Made by a program: the position numbers and the translations under genes. A stretch of 64,000 bases of DNA from contig JAJEKV010000028.1 in assembly GCA_021234155.1 (NCBI GenBank), positions 15,129,928 through 15,193,927 of the forward strand. Direction: 5' to 3'. Every line of letters starts with the position of its first letter. Positions within the stretch are counted from its first letter, which is position 1. The notes beneath the pieces are model-generated. The model was not told where the DNA came from and ran no database searches. It saw nothing but the letters and a program-made list of their open reading frames with translations. This DNA is from Isoetes taiwanensis (taxonomy: Eukaryota > Streptophyta > Lycopodiopsida > Isoetales > Isoetaceae). This document shows positions 22,998 through 36,642 of the stretch, piece by piece.

Positions 22998-25900
22998 TCA
23001 AGTAACAACAAAAGATTCAACAATTCCAAGAGCTGCTTTGCACATCTCTTGTTTCTGAAGTCCTAATGCTTTGGTGAATATATCAGCAACCATTGCTGAC
23101 GTTGGACAATATTTAAGCACAATAGTCTTCTTTCGTACTTCCAATTTGATATAATGATAATGTAGCTCAATATGTTTAGATTTAGAATGAAAAACCTTAT
23201 CCTTTGTTAATGCAATTGTACTTTGATTATCACACATGAGTAGAGTAGGCCCCACCTGAGTCTGATGGAGACAATCCATCAACCGTCGCAACCAAACCAA
23301 TTCTCTCTCGGCAATTGATGCGAAGACATACATACTTCCGTGGTGGAAATGAAACACATCGTTGCTTTTGCTCATCCAAGAAACTAAGGATTTCCCAACA
23401 AAAACAACTCCCACTAGTAGAACGAAAAGTATCGGGACAACCACCCCAATCAAAGATCTCAGATAGCCTAGCAAAGTCAATACATCAACATCATTACGCT
23501 TTGTGTACAATAAACCACAAGTGGAAGTGCCTTTCAAGTATCTCAAAACCCTTTTAGCGACAATCCAATGAACTCATCCGGATTAGTCATGAATTGACCA
23601 AGAGTATTAGCAGCATAACTAATATCAGGACGAGTGGCATTGGCCAAATACATTAATGCACCAACCAAACTAGCATAAGGACATTTTTTCATTTGCAATC
23701 TTTCTTCATCAGTGCAAGGACTTTGTTTTTGAGAAAGTTTGGAGTATCTGGAACTAACAACAAGAGGAGTACTTTGTGATTTTGCTTCAAGGAGGCCAAA
23801 CTTTTCAATGAGTGCAGAGATATATGTGGATTGTGAAAGATGTAACAAACCCTTAAATCTGTCACGTTGCATTTGAATACCCAAACATGAGTGAATTTCA
23901 CCCAAGTCAACCGTCTCAAAGACTGCAGATAATAGAGCTTTCACTTTATGTAAGTATGGTAAATCATTGCAAACAAATATCGTATCATCAACATATAGAG
24001 CAATGAAAACATTGCTTGAAGTAAATGTTCAAATCAGCGACACTAGGAAGGAATCCAGCAGAAAGCAAGAAGGTGTTAATCTTTATGAACCATGCTCGGG
24101 AAGCTTGCTTCAAACCATAAAGAGCTTTTCTCAATCTACACACCAAGTGTTCTTGTCTAGACACAACAAACCCAGCAGGTTGTACCATGTAAATCTCTTC
24201 ACTCAAATCCCCATTCAAGAAGGCTGTCTTTACATCCATTTGATGTATATGAAGATCATGTTGCACTGCAAAGGCTAACAACACTCGCAAACTTGTAAGA
24301 CGTACAACTGGAGAAAAGGTTTCCTCATAATCTACACCTTCAACTTGTGAGAAACCTTTGACAACAATGCGAGCTTTGAATTTATCAAAAGAACCATTAG
24401 CTTTAACCTTGGTCTTAAAACTCCACTTACATTGGATGGGCTTTCGTGCTGCAGGTAATTCCACAAGTTCCCATGTACCTTTATTGATCAAGGATTCATA
24501 TTCAGCCTCCATAGCTATTTTCCACGATTCTGCTTGATCTGGAATCGAGAGCATCGACAATGTAAATTGGATCGTGATCATAGCTAAAGCAGAATGATAA
24601 TCTAAGATCCGTTGCGTCGGCTTCCAAGCTCGACGTGCAACAATAGCATCATCATGAGGAACCTCATGAACAACTTCATCATCATGAGCACCCTCATGAA
24701 TAACTTCATCAAGACCACCATGATCTTCCTCATCATAATCACCATCATTAGCAAAATCATAAGCAAGTTCAGGGACATCAAGAGCTTCAGCAGGATCAAA
24801 AATCGGATTATGTTCATCAAGGATAGCAGGGGCAATGAGAGGAGTAGTAGAAGGTGGCATAGGAACATCAGTAAAAAAATCATCATCTGAAAAAGGGAAT
24901 TCAGCAAGGATTTCACTTTCATGTTGACTATTAGGTTGAAAGCGTAACATAGAAAGCTCATCAAAAGTAGCATCACGACTAATGATAACTTTTCGAGAAA
25001 CAAGATCCCAAAAACGATATGCTTTAGCAACAGGATAAATCTTTTTTCTTTTTTCAGTTGGAATATGAACATAGTACAACCAAAAACATGAAAGTTAGCA
25101 ACATTGGGTTTACGACCAAACCAGGCTTCAAACGGAGTTTTGCCTTTCAGAGCAGAAGTAATCAAGCGATTTTGCACATACACAGCAGTGGAACAGCTTC
25201 TGCCCAAAAACATTTATCCAAACCAGAATGAATACGCATACAATGCACATCATTCATGATTGTGCGATTTTTCCTTTCAGCAACACCATTCTGTTGTGGA
25301 GAATAAGGCACCGTGTATTCATGAAAAATACCTGAATCTGCACAAACTTTGTCAAAAGCCAAAGATTTAAACTCACCACCATTATCAGTTCGCAATCTTT
25401 GAATCATGGTTCCAGTTTGAACCTCAACCAATTTCTTAAAGGTACAAAAGATGGATAGGACATCAGATTTTTTGGAAAGAAAGTACACGAAGGTATAGCG
25501 AGTATAATCATCAATGAAGAGAAGAAAGTATAGGGCTTTACCAATGGAAACACAAAATGGGCCACAAAGATCAGAATGCACAAGTTCTAAGAAACGCGAG
25601 GTAGGATGTCCATCTCCAGAGAATGGATAGCGATGCTGCTTACCAAGAGCACAAGCCTCACAAACACCCAATACACCATGTGTTGACAAATTGAGTCCAT
25701 CCACAAGTTCATCACAGCTCATATCCAAAAGAGCTTGAAAGTTAGCATGACCAAAGCGTCGATGCCACAAAGTACTGATATCATCACCACAAGATATCAC
25801 AACATTAGCAAACTCATCATTCAGTTGAAGAGCATAAAGATTGCCTTGGCGAAAAGCAGTGGCAAAAACAAGACCATCTTTCACAAAACGGCAAACACGG

Positions 25901-27012
25901 TTATCAAACTGAACAAGGAAGCCAATATCAGTAAGACGAGCAAGAGAAAGGAGATTGTGGTAAAGGTCCGGCACATGTAGAACCCCATGCAAAAGCCGCA
26001 CACCAGAAGATGTGCCAATTTGAAGAGTACCAATGCCTTTGACAGGAAGGGGTCTATTGTCACCAAGATAGACAAATTTCTTAGCAAGAAGAGGGTGATA
26101 TTGAGTCAACCAATGCTTGTGATGAGTCATGTGTTGAGTAGCAGCAGAATCTACAAGCATAGAATCATTCGCTTTAACCATTTCAAGCGCATCATGGACA
26201 CAATGTCCCTCATCTCGCATGCCAAGAAGAAGTTTATCCTCAGTAGCAAATTTTTTATAATAACATTCTTCTTCAGGATGGCCAGACTTTTTACAATATT
26301 TGCAAACAATAGAGCGATTTCTTTTGGGAGGAGGACCACGACCATAGCCACGGCCGCGTCCACGCCCACGACCAGAACGACCAGCATGCTCATCAGCATA
26401 ATTATCCTGATCATCATCACGAGATCGTTTAGAACGAACCACAAGAGCTGTTTTTGTCTGATCTTTGGAATATTTTTGAAGTTTGGTAGCTTCATCTTTC
26501 AATGAAATATGAACACGATCTAGAGTGAGGTTGGCTTTATTGAGTAAAACTGTACGAACAACCTTGAATTCTTCTGGCAAAGTTTTTAGAAGCGCAACAA
26601 CTTGTTGTTGAGGTGGCATGACCTCACCAGCAATAGACAAGCCATCTACAAGAGTTTTAAACTGAAGGTCAAAAGATTCTGTGAGGCTATAACGAAGATT
26701 TGCAATATCATTGCGAAGACTATAAATCTCATATGCAGTCTTTTGCTCATAAACTTTGTCAAGGTAACTCCAAACCTCAGCAGATGTTTTGAGATCCCTA
26801 ACATCCATCAGTATAGATTCTTTGAGTGCATAAAGTATCAAAGAACATGCCGCTTTATCTTTTTCTTCCCAGTCAGCTAAAAGCTTGATCCAAGTATCGT
26901 ATTCAGTTCCACTGGTGGCAAGAACTCCAGCACTAGTCAATGGTTGTGTTGGAACACGGATTTTACCCGTGACGTAATCAAAAAGCTTATCGCTTTCCAA
27001 TACCAACTCCAT
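22998..27012 (-). pseudogene. Copia gag-pol polyprotein, frameshifted
   Basis: Domains in order: gag (start MELVLESDKLF at 27012) with an RG-rich stretch and zinc knuckle CKYCKKSGHPEEEC; aspartic protease MLVDSAATQHM; GAG pre-integrase LWHRRFGHANF; integrase core with DLCGPF, LRTDNGGEF and the AERKNRTI glutamate; reverse transcriptase QCKWSFKTK, VKTAFLNGDL, LYGLKQASRAW; YVDD near 23985; RNase H near 23010-23450, ending ADIFTKAL. Frame 27012-25162 covers gag to integrase; breaks lie near 25165, 24030 and 23545, with a scrambled patch at 23330-23480. The set of domains is complete for a copia element. With near-identical LTRs, so many frameshifts are surprising and may include sequence errors. 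Confidence 0.93.
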
Positions 27013-27073
27013 CTTAAGCTTCCAAACAGGGAAGCCAGATCCAGAAAAAACATAAAGTGTCTTTGTCCCGGAG

Positions 27074-28738
27074 TGTGACGTCCCCTACACGTATACGGTG
27101 CACTCACCGTATACAAATAGGAGTTCATCCCCCATACCAGCTCCCTGCTAATACAGGGCCCTCCACATGACACTGCAACCGTGACGGTTCCAGTGGGAAG
27201 AGTGGAAGGGTCATTGCACCCCGTCTCCCTCAGGGCCTACCTAACTGCGGAAGCGTAAACATACATGTCAGTAGCACATACATCAACATCATATGACCAT
27301 CACGAAGGATGGTCCTCCACATATCTGCATAGACAAAGATCAAAGACATCACATAGGGAATCCTACCCAAGGCTCGACTCAAAGGGAGGGCCCGACGGCT
27401 TGGGTCTCCGTAGTTCATTGCGCATGAATTCATGGTAATGGATTTGGCCGGCATAAGAACATGGCTTAGGGTTGTCCACTCCATCCGCCCCTCCCGTGCA
27501 CACTTTGCGAGTAGGTCGAAAAGTGTTGGGACCCGATCAGAGCCGCACGGATGCATAGCCAAGGGGCTATATCCCGGGTTACATCTCCCGGTTCGATGGG
27601 GCGGTAGGGATCTCTCCCTCGAGATCTACATGCGACTCCGGTGACTAGAGGGCCACCGCCTGCATACGACTTGAACTCAATGGAAGGTCATATTCACCAC
27701 CTCACGCAGCAAATGAGCCCATGCCTTGCCCACACGCAGTGGCAAGGCATTAGACCTAGTCACTATGATCCCCGGCAGCACTAACACACCATAGGGATCG
27801 TTCAGGAGTCAGAACACGAACCTCCTTATAAGCCAGTCTGGCCCTTTCACCCACAACCAGGTGTGGCTCTTGTGCACAGGCCGCATCTACAGTGTGCTAG
27901 AGAGGCTACTCTAGGAGCATCAACTACAAAGCTTTAGGTCTCTACCCCCCTTCCCAATACAAGGAGTTCATAGAGATACATCATCCATATACATCACAGA
28001 AGAACTAAAGAACAAGATCTAACCTACAATCATAGAGTTAGGTTCTTTAGTTAGAATCTGCTATCTAGAGGTCTGGATGGCCAAATCTAATAGGCTAAAC
28101 CTACTGATTCAATGACTAAAATAGGGTTTAGACTATCTAATTGGCCAAATACCTGATCCTTGAGGGGCTCCTCCTGACCTGAGCTCGACCATCCTGCTGA
28201 AACGCTCGAATCTAGAGAAACTAAGGATGCAACTCTCCTAATCCGAGTCTGGGATGCAGTTTTGGCTGTTGAGGCAGCCAAAACAGAGTCCTGAAGCCCT
28301 AAAATCGAAAAATGGGCTAGTTAAGGTTTCCTACCCTAAATAGACAAGGGAGTTGGCTAGGGTTTCCAATTATCCCTTTTTGGCATGTGGGATAATTGGA
28401 AATGGGCCCACTTGCCTTTAAGGGCTAGGTGGCCAAATGTGCACACATGGAAGTGTGTGCCCACATTAATGTGTACATTGGAAAATGTGCACATTAATTG
28501 CACCTATGGGTGTGGCCCACTTGGCATGAAGTGTCCACTTGGAAATGTGTGCCCACATTAATGTGTACATTGGAAAATGTGCACATTAATAGTTGCACAT
28601 ATTTCTGGCAAGTTGCCCCCTAGGGCTACTCACCTGGCTACACGCTAGCGTACACGTCAGCTGGAGTGGCGTGTACGCTGCGGACGAAGGCAAGACGGTA
28701 GATACGCCCGGGCGATATCGTGTCTTTGGAACGTCACA
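27074..28738 (-). repeat. Chromovirus 3' LTR
   Basis: It matches 38768-40442 throughout and has an internal duplication of about 50 bp (28457-28502 and 28549-28594) present in both copies. On minus it begins TGTGACGTTCC, like the LARD LTR. Confidence 0.92.
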
Positions 28739-28794
28739 TTCTCCCCACCTTGAAATGATGCTGTCCGCAGCATCGTGGGTCTCCCCACCTTGGG
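28739..28794 (-). promoter_or_regulatory. Doubled polypurine tract with hairpin
   Basis: On minus, CAAGGTGGGGAGACC, then the stem GATGCTG...CAGCATC (28757-28774), then CAAGGTGGGGAGAA touching the LTR. The layout is the same as in LARD1. Confidence 0.8.
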
Positions 28795-29586
28795 ATCATC
28801 GTAACCTGCAATCAACCTGATACATACGATGGCTACTATAATTCCTACACATTTATTAAAATTACCTTAGGGTAATATTTTTATGACATTATCACATTGT
28901 TGTATTATACCATAACTTACCAATTCACAACATTACTAACAGATTACTCCAAGATTCACTTAACATTACAATTAAGTTCATCAAAATTTAGAATTAACGT
29001 CCGAGGTATTCTTCATTCCTTGCAACACATTCCAACAAAATTTGTGTTGCAAGTCTTCGTAGCCCGACCTCCTTGCCCTCCGGAGCGCTCTACTGGCCTG
29101 CAGGTCGACACTACGTTAGTACCATTTAATTATTAAATAAAATTTTGGTTATATGGTGACCACCCCACCTATCTACATGGATGCATGGCTAATCTCCGTG
29201 TGAGGAAGAGGGTGAATCTTCCATTATGGCAGCGGAGACGGCGCCTACATGCCTATATGCGCTCATGCCTACACCTCTAGTTGCCCGCGGTGGAGGATAT
29301 CCTTCTCGGCGGGGGTAGCTGGATAGATTCCTCCTATCAAAGCATATATGGGGCTAAAGGTGCTTTCCCTATCCATGCATTCCTTCATGACCTCCTTTCT
29401 CTCGAGGTCGTCTACTTAGTGGGACCCAGTAGACTTTCTAATCTACCTTCCACTGCCCAGCCGGAAATGCGGTCATGCCTACATTGGCATTACACCACCC
29501 TAGAGATCACCGTAGTGGGTCCCATCATCGGTAACAGCGCGATGCGACCCATACCAAGCATAGGTTGCATGCGTGGATTAATCTTT
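28795..29586. other. Chromovirus 3' untranslated interior
   Basis: Between the pol stop and the polypurine region there are about 790 bp without recognisable coding. Confidence 0.55.
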
Positions 29587-32500
29587 CTACACAAGAATTA
29601 ACCTACACAAATCGACATGCCCGGAGCCGATTTCTTCGGAGATGACCTTGCCGTCCCATTGCTCCATAAACTGTGGGTATTGCTTAACTAAATCTTTCTT
29701 AAGTACCCACGTCGCGTCTTCCACTGGTAAGTGTTTCCACTTGACCAAATACTGGAGGAATTCTGATCTCCTCGTTTTCTTGAAAGCTTTTATCGAGAAT
29801 CAATTCGGAACTATTTCCAAATGTTCCTCCGCTCATTTCCAACAACGTTGGCGAATCCAAGACTTCGTGCGGGTTTGGGGTATGCTTCTTCAAAGAAACT
29901 CACGTGGAAGACCCTATGAATCTTTAGGTGTGCTGGCAAGTCTAGCTTGTAGGCTTGATTACCTATTTTCTCGACTATTATGAAAGGTCCAGCCCACCTT
30001 GGAGCAAGCTTCTTGCAATTGCCGATCCTGAGCTTTGCCTGCTTCACCTTGATCTTGAGCCAAACATCATCTCCAACTTTGAACTCTCTTACTGTTCGAT
30101 GCTTGTCGGCGATGCTCTTTTGTCGACTTCTTGCCGCTAGCGGATACCCTCTAACTTCTTCCACAAGGCTGCCGCGATATCGGCCAACATTTGCTGCGAA
30201 ACTTCCACTTTTGACACGGGGTTGTGCCAAGTGTCTGGAGTTAGGCACTGATAGCCGTAATTGATCATAAACGGCGACATTTGGGATGATTCCTGCTTGG
30301 TGCTATTGTATGCAAACTCCACCAAGTGAATAAATTCTTCCCACATACTTTGCTTATTCCAGACATAGTTTTCGTAGCATGTCCTCTAAAATCTGTTGGT
30401 CCGCCTCCGTCGGCCATCCGTCTCGAGGATGATATGCCGTGCTCATGAATAGCTTCGCCGGATCGTCGCAAAGAGGTCTTGCCAAAAGGCTCATGAACTT
30501 CGGATCCCCGCTCGGAGATGATCTCCCTTGGCATGCCATGAAGCCCGAAGATCTCTTTGGTGAAGAGCTTTGTCGTATCCATGGTCAGTATCACGTGGTT
30601 CCGCAAGGCACAAAATGTGCCATCTTCGACAACTTGTCGACCACTACCATCAAGGCATCCTTGCCTCTCGGCCGTTTGGGAGTCCCGTGATGAAATCCAT
30701 GCTGATTACCTCCCACTTAGCGTTTGGCACCGCTAATGGCTCTAATGCCCCCTCGAATTGAAGCCGCCCCGCCTTCGTCTGCATTGGCATAGCTGACATT
30801 CCTTGATGTAGCGAGCTATTTGCTTCTTCATTCCTGGCCAATAATAGCTCTTTGCGCGACTTTGAAATATGTTTTCATGAATCCCATGGCCAGCTATTGG
30901 GCTGTTGTGCGTGTCATGGAGGATTAACTTCCTTACACCGATGATTGAGTGCACGCACAACTTGCTCTTATGGTATAACAGGTTGCCTTCCTTCTTATAA
31001 TGCTTGAAGGCCTCCCGCTCTTTATCTGTTCTAGCCTCCTTCGAAAGGCTTGCCCATACTTCCCTGAAATCCCCATCCGTTGGCAAGGACTCTTCAATCC
31101 TTTTACCAAAGTCGCTGGAGAGCGTCGAAATTGCATTGCAATGCACTCTAGTTGTCAGGGGATGCCTTGAAAGCGCATCTGCTACCACATTGAGCTTCCC
31201 CGGCTTGTAGACTATATCAAAGTCATATTCTTCGAGGAACTCCATCCATCTCCGCTGCCTCAGATTCAGGTGTGGTTGTGTGAATACATATTGGAGGCTC
31301 TGATGGTCGGTATCCAATTGGAACTTCCTTCCCAAGAGATAATGCCTCCATATTCTTAATGCCCTGACAACCGCAAGCAACTCCCCGATCGTCGTTGGAT
31401 AAGCAGCGTCTCGGCGTCGTTCATCTTCCTGGAATCATACGCTACCACACGCTCTTCTTGCATAAGCACTGCACCTGTAGCTATCTTACTCGCATCTGTT
31501 GCTACAAGCTTATCTTTCTCCGGATCCGGCAGGGTTAAGACTGGGGCTGTTGTTAAAGCTTCCTTCAACAATTCGAACCCCTTTTGGGCTTTCTTGTGCC
31601 AATGCTCTACCCAATCTTTCACCTTCTCTGCCCTCGTCGGTGCATTAACGGGGCTGCTATCTTAGCAAAGTTCTTCACGAACTTCACCTAGTACCACTAG
31701 GCCGAGGAAACTTAAGACTTCGTGCACATTCTTGGTAGCCCGACCAGCGAATGACGGCTTCAATCTTGGCCGGTCTGTTGAGATGCCTTCTGGCTGAGAT
31801 CACATGATCTAGATACTCCACCTTTTCTCGCTAAGGTGGCACCCGACAACTTGGCGCATAACCGGTGCCTCTTCAACTTCTCTAGCACTCTTCTCAAGTG
31901 TTGTACGTGCTCTTCAAGGGATCTGCTATACACCCAAAATGTCGTCAAAAAAAAAACAATTACAAAGGTGTCCGGAACTCCTCGAAGATATCGTTCATGA
32001 GCCTCATGAACGTTATGGGGGCATTTGATAAGCCGAAAAGGCATTATCGTGAACTCATAATGCCCATACCGCGTTAGGCGGCGGTCTTATGGATATCTTC
32101 TTCCTTTATCCCGATCGATGATAACCCGACCTTAAAGTCGATTTTGAGAAGATCTTTGCTCCCTGGAGCTGATCCATCAAGTCGTCTGATCTTGGAAGCG
32201 CATACTTGTTCTTAATGGTGTGCTTATTCAACTGTCTATAGTCTATGCACATCCTCAAAGATCCGTCCTTCTTCTTGACAAAAAGAATAGGCGCTCCAAA
32301 CGGCGAGACACTAGGTCTAATGAAACCTAGGTCGAAAGGCTCACCTAGCTGAATCTTTTCATTTCAGGCAACTCCTGCGTTGTCATTCTATATGGAGCCT
32401 TACTTGTTGGCTTTGTTCCTGGTTCGAGTGCAATCTCGCACTCAACTCCCCTATAAGGAGGGAGCTGCTTGATCTCATCTGGAAAGAGATCATGGAACTC

Positions 32501-33110
32501 CGTGATCGCCTTTTTAGCTACTTGCTCCCAAACTTCTTCGAGCTCCTTGTCTTCTTTGCTTCCTTCCGATTACGGGTCACTAATCTCAAGCTTGAAGATG
32601 TATGCCACTTGCTCACTCTTGATGCACTTGAACGGATCGTTTAGAAGACATACACTGCATGATGGGAACAACTTCCTTACCTGTTATTTCAATGATCTTG
32701 CCATCGGGCGTTGGGAAGGTCACCTTCCGCCTCCCGCGATCGATAATGGCCCTGCTGGCCCAAGGTACTCCATTCCTATGATCAAGTCATACTTTCCAAT
32801 GCCCATTACTTCTGCCCCATCCGGATATTAATCCTTGGTAAGTCGATGTCGAAGTTAATTCTCTTGCCCGCCGTCTGCCTTACTGCACCACTTGCTAAAA
32901 CCACGGGTCTGGGCTTTGACTTTAGCGGCTTCAACTTCAACATTTGAACCATTCTGGGGGATGCAAAGTTATGGCTACTTCCCCGAGTCTATCAAGACTA
33001 TGAAGGACTTAGCTTTAGCCTTCCCCTCCGTGGAAATTACCTTATACCGGCTCTCTGCTTGCTCAGTATCTATTGCGGCAAAGATGTGACACTCACCACG
33101 GATGTAGTCG
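29587..33110 (-). pseudogene. Chromovirus pol: protease, RT, RNase H, integrase, chromodomain
   Basis: On minus: aspartic protease LIDSG (about 32975-32990); RT with the FDDIL catalytic motif at 31941-31949, followed after a one-base shift by VYSRSLEEHVQHLRRVL; RNase H with ATDASKIATGAVL and DTDHQSLQYVF, ending VADALSRHP (about 31190-31620); integrase zinc finger H...H...CQLC near 30790-30930; integrase core DFITGLPNG near 30670-30720; GPFIIVEKIG and HRVFHVSFFEEAYPK near 29880-29990; chromodomain YLVKWKHLPVEDATWVLKKD (about 29690-29750). The stop is at 29587-29589. Chromodomains bind methylated histone tails and direct integration. Several one-base shifts break the frame; all domains remain recognisable. 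Confidence 0.9.
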
Positions 33111-33189
33111 CGGGCCTCTTCGCCGTCGTCGTCGGCCGCCCCCAATCTCCCAACTCCGCTAGAGCTGCACTCATGACGTAGGGACGGTT

Positions 33190-34420
33190 TAACCCCTATG
33201 GCTCAACTGGAAGCACCTCGCCGCATTGCTTTTCTATGCACTCCTGCCTCTTTTCCTTGGGCATCGCTTGCAAAAGGATTGCACCGCTTTGGAGTAGTTT
33301 GACCTCTCCCCTTGTCCTTGAAGGACACCGCTTCTTCTCCGCTTGCTTCCCTGGTTTCCCACCACCGGGGGTTCTAGCTTGGACTGGACCGCTGCCCCGG
33401 GGCTATAGCTTCCTGTCGCCTTGCCTTTATCACCGAAGTCTTGGCGCTTGTGCCCGCTATTCCGAGGTCCCGACCCCTGCAAGCTTATAGCCTTGGATTA
33501 AAAACGTCATCGTCCTAGGGTTTATTGCCCTCACAAGCTTCGGGATCTCCTCATTCAGCCCCTCAATATAGCTTTCTCTTGCATGCTTCTCTCCTAACCC
33601 GGCACATCTGACCTTAGCCTCATGAATTCCTCTCAGATATTTACGGGATGATTTGTTGCCTTGGTTTTAACTGTAAAACCTGCTGCATCATCTTTGGACT
33701 TATGTTCTCTTGGGACGTAATGGCGCTTGAAGGCTTTTTTGCAAACTTCTTGAACTTACAAGCATCCCTGCTCAAGCCGTGTGCCTTTGCATAACCCTTC
33801 CACCAAATCCGTGCGGCTCCTTTCAAGTTGGCTGTTTACAACTCTGCCTTTGTCTTTATCTTTCATGCTATAAAGCGTTTCAGTACTCGCTCATTTAGTC
33901 CACCATGCCTCTGCTTCCAATCGACCTGTTCTCCCCTCGAGAATTTCGATTCAGGGCCTTCCATACATTGCCCGGTCACGGAATCTACCTTCTTACGGTA
34001 GTCGAGGCCAATTGTCTCTTTGTCGTCCATCACGGGGTGTTCCTCGCCTTTCCATCTGTTGGATTTCACGAGCACGTTCTTCCTCTTCCTCGGGTCGAAT
34101 AAATTACGAGCTTGAGTGGAAGATTCGGGCTGGAGGATCTCCTTCTCTTGCTCCTCTTCTTGTCCTTTCACGCCCTCCAGGAGCTGATGCTTGCGGCAAG
34201 CTGGCGTTGCCCACCGAACCCACTCCACCTTGGCGGGGCGGTAATGCCTTTATCGCTCCGGGTCCGTCCTCATCTGGGCTATCTCCTCCTCTGGGGTCAT
34301 GGGTTCCATATCCTCGAATAGGTTCCTTGCCGGGGTGGTGCAGGTGGGGTTTGCTCTTCTATAAGATCTCGCGGTTTGTCGTTCCCTAGCGTTTAGGCCT
34401 CTAGTTTGCATGCACAAGCA
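33190..34420 (-). pseudogene. Chromovirus gag, frameshifted
   Basis: The gag-like capsid patterns are AARIWWKGYAKAHG (33810 region), AFKRHYVPREHKSKDD in a neighbouring frame and ARESYIEGLNEEIPKLV near 33545-33590. An acidic and basic N-terminal part with NLFDPRKRK precedes them. No clean CCHC knuckle survives; a Cys-rich basic stretch (SFCKRCPRKRGR) lies near 33245. The assignment rests on these motifs and on position directly before the protease. Confidence 0.7.
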
Positions 34421-34576
34421 ATTAAATGGTTATATGATTAGTTCCTTTGTTCTCTTGCATTGATTGTGCTTGTTGGTATAATTGTGGGGCAAAATTACAT
34501 CAACAAAACATTTAAAATGCAATAGGATTTATATTCATATATCATATAATATTTTAGATACAAAAAGTCTCCCGGA

Positions 34577-36190
34577 TCAAGAGTCCACTAGTCTTGAAAT
34601 CGCCCAGTAAGACGGGTTGTCCTCGAGAAACTTCTTTACTTGGGCTGTACCCTCTTTGTACTTCCCAAGTTCCCCGAGTATATCCCTTTGTTCCCCTCGG
34701 ATGGCGGATGCTAGCTCTTCCACCCGCCTATGGGAGGTATGAGCTGCTTTCTTTCGCCAACCTACCTTGTCGAAGGTGGGGTGCTGCTGGTCGAAGATGC
34801 CCAAGGCTGTTTTCCCGGCTTCACTAAAATGACATGGTCCACCTTTTCCATAGGGCGTGCGTGCATGCCAAATCTCGAAAGTGCTACCGGCATCCGCACG
34901 ACTTCCTCTCCGTGGGCTGAAGCGCTTGTGAAATATTATTACTCTACCGTCGTTAGGAGCCGGAAGGTAATATTTAAGTCTTGCCCCGGTACTCCTCCAC
35001 GTGCCCCTGAGGTGCCCCTGTGCCTTGATGCATACTGGTCCACGGGTACTTGAACTAATTCCTTGTAATCTTGGAAGAGCGTTCGTACACTTGTCAGGTT
35101 TGTGGCTCTCCCTTGGAATTTTGCTATCTGCTCTTGTGAGGAAGAAGACTCCCCTTGCGCACTCTTGTTGTCTTCCCCTTATTCCCATCTGCTCGGTGCT
35201 ATAAACTCCTCCTCCTCAGGGAAGTTCCTCTGACATCATACCTCTAATAGTGCCGTAAGCTTCAATGTCCGAGATGGTGTGTCCTGTGTAAGTAGCTGCC
35301 TCTCGTATTTGTACCGGAAAATCTTCCGTTTCTTGGTCGATGAAGTCTTCTAGATCCGGCTGTTGCCGTAGGAGGTGAAGGAGTTCATCGACGCCGTAGC
35401 CTCTCCGCCCCCGCATTCGGGAGGTTTTTGATGTCATTTAGCGGCAAGTATTCCTGTCCTTCGACTATGACCGGTGCTAGGCTTGTTATTCCCAGCCGAT
35501 TGGTTGTGCAATCCTCTGGGGTGGTCTGTCGGCTTCCGAGGCGGGTGATGTCTTGTTCCGGCTTCCGTTCCTCCTCCTCCGGGTCCACCTCTATGTCATC
35601 CTCGCTTTCTGCTTTCGGGGTTTTCACTCTCTTCGGATGCTTCCTGCTATGGTCTCTTCAGATTCAAGCGGGGGCGTTAGATCATTCTTCGTCAAAGGGT
35701 GTGACTTCTAGCGGCTGAATTGATGGTTCACCTATTACGTTTTACGCCCTATATACTAGATATAAGCGCTAAGGTCAGTGTTGTAGGAGAAGAAGACTTT
35801 GCCATTGCTTGTTAGGGTCATATAGGTCGGTGGCGGTTGGTTACGTTCCTCAATGCCTTGGCAATATTGGGTACATGACTGAGGGTCGTTTGCAATCGCG
35901 GTCCTTGGTACAAAGTACCCTATGCATGGCGGTATCTTCTCGTAAGCTAGGGACAACTTTCTCTTGGAATTCCCGCAGGGACTTCTTTGGCGTAAAGGAT
36001 TGGAGTTCGTGGTTCTTTGAGAGGTCAAATTCTTTTGAAATACTTGGAATACTATATTGACATCTACTTCAGTGATGTGGGGGGAGGCGCTATACCAATT
36101 GATGAAGGCTTCTGTAGCCATGGCGAAGAGCGTGCTGCCGATGTCAAACGAACCGGGAGCGCTGACTAAAAGGCTGAAAGATCGCCTCAA
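34577..36190 (-). pseudogene. ORF X of the chromovirus, unknown product
   Basis: About 1.6 kb of largely open but shifted minus-strand frames lie between the H3-like ORF and gag. Recognisable stretches include MATEAFINWYSASPHITEVD near the start (ATG 36119-36121), an acidic run ESEDDIEVDPEEEE, YLPLNDIKNLPNAG, DELLHLLRQQPDLEDFIDQE and, at the end, VEELASAIRGEQRDILGEL and FLEDNPSYWAISRL. I do not recognise a family. It could be an N-terminal extension of gag or a separate protein; the hairpin just upstream (36426-36500) favours a separate unit. Confidence 0.5.
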
Positions 36191-36425
36191 TTGCGGGGAG
36201 CGATTACGTGGTTGAGGCTTGGGGGTTATCTTGGGGATATATATAGGGAATTTATGCCCTAAAATTTTTTTAGGGTTTCTAAAACTCCTGACATTTGGGA
36301 TGAGGCTAATGTTTCTTGGTTAATTTGAGGCTCGAAGTGGCTTGCGTATAGTCTTAGGGTTCTAATGCAACAAATTTTGGTCGATTTGGGTATGTCTAGC
36401 TCAAGTTATGAACTTGGGAAGTTCG

Positions 36426-36500
36426 GGTGACTCTAAGAGTCTTGGGGGGGGGGTGTTAGGTTGGGACCTAACTAGGCTCTGGCGCACTCTTGGAGTCACC
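36426..36500 (-). other. Hairpin repeat copy 1, between H3-like ORF and ORF X
   Basis: GGTGACTC...GAGTCACC forms the outer stem and GTTAGGT TGGG ACCTAAC the inner one. A G run has damaged one side of the middle stem. It is the same element as the three leader hairpins at 38072-38562. Confidence 0.75.
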
Positions 36501-36642
36501 AGTGAAATTACTCCAATTGTTCCCAAAACTAATCATTGCCTAATGAATATACACTCTTAAACAACTATATATATTTTATTATTCAAAATTTTTATACATC
36601 AGATATAATCCTGTTAGTTACAAAAAAGTTAATTTCCTTCTA

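Noticed and set aside
25987-26505. Plus-strand ORFs within the copia region
   Set aside because: They are antisense to gag-pol, whose domains are unmistakable.
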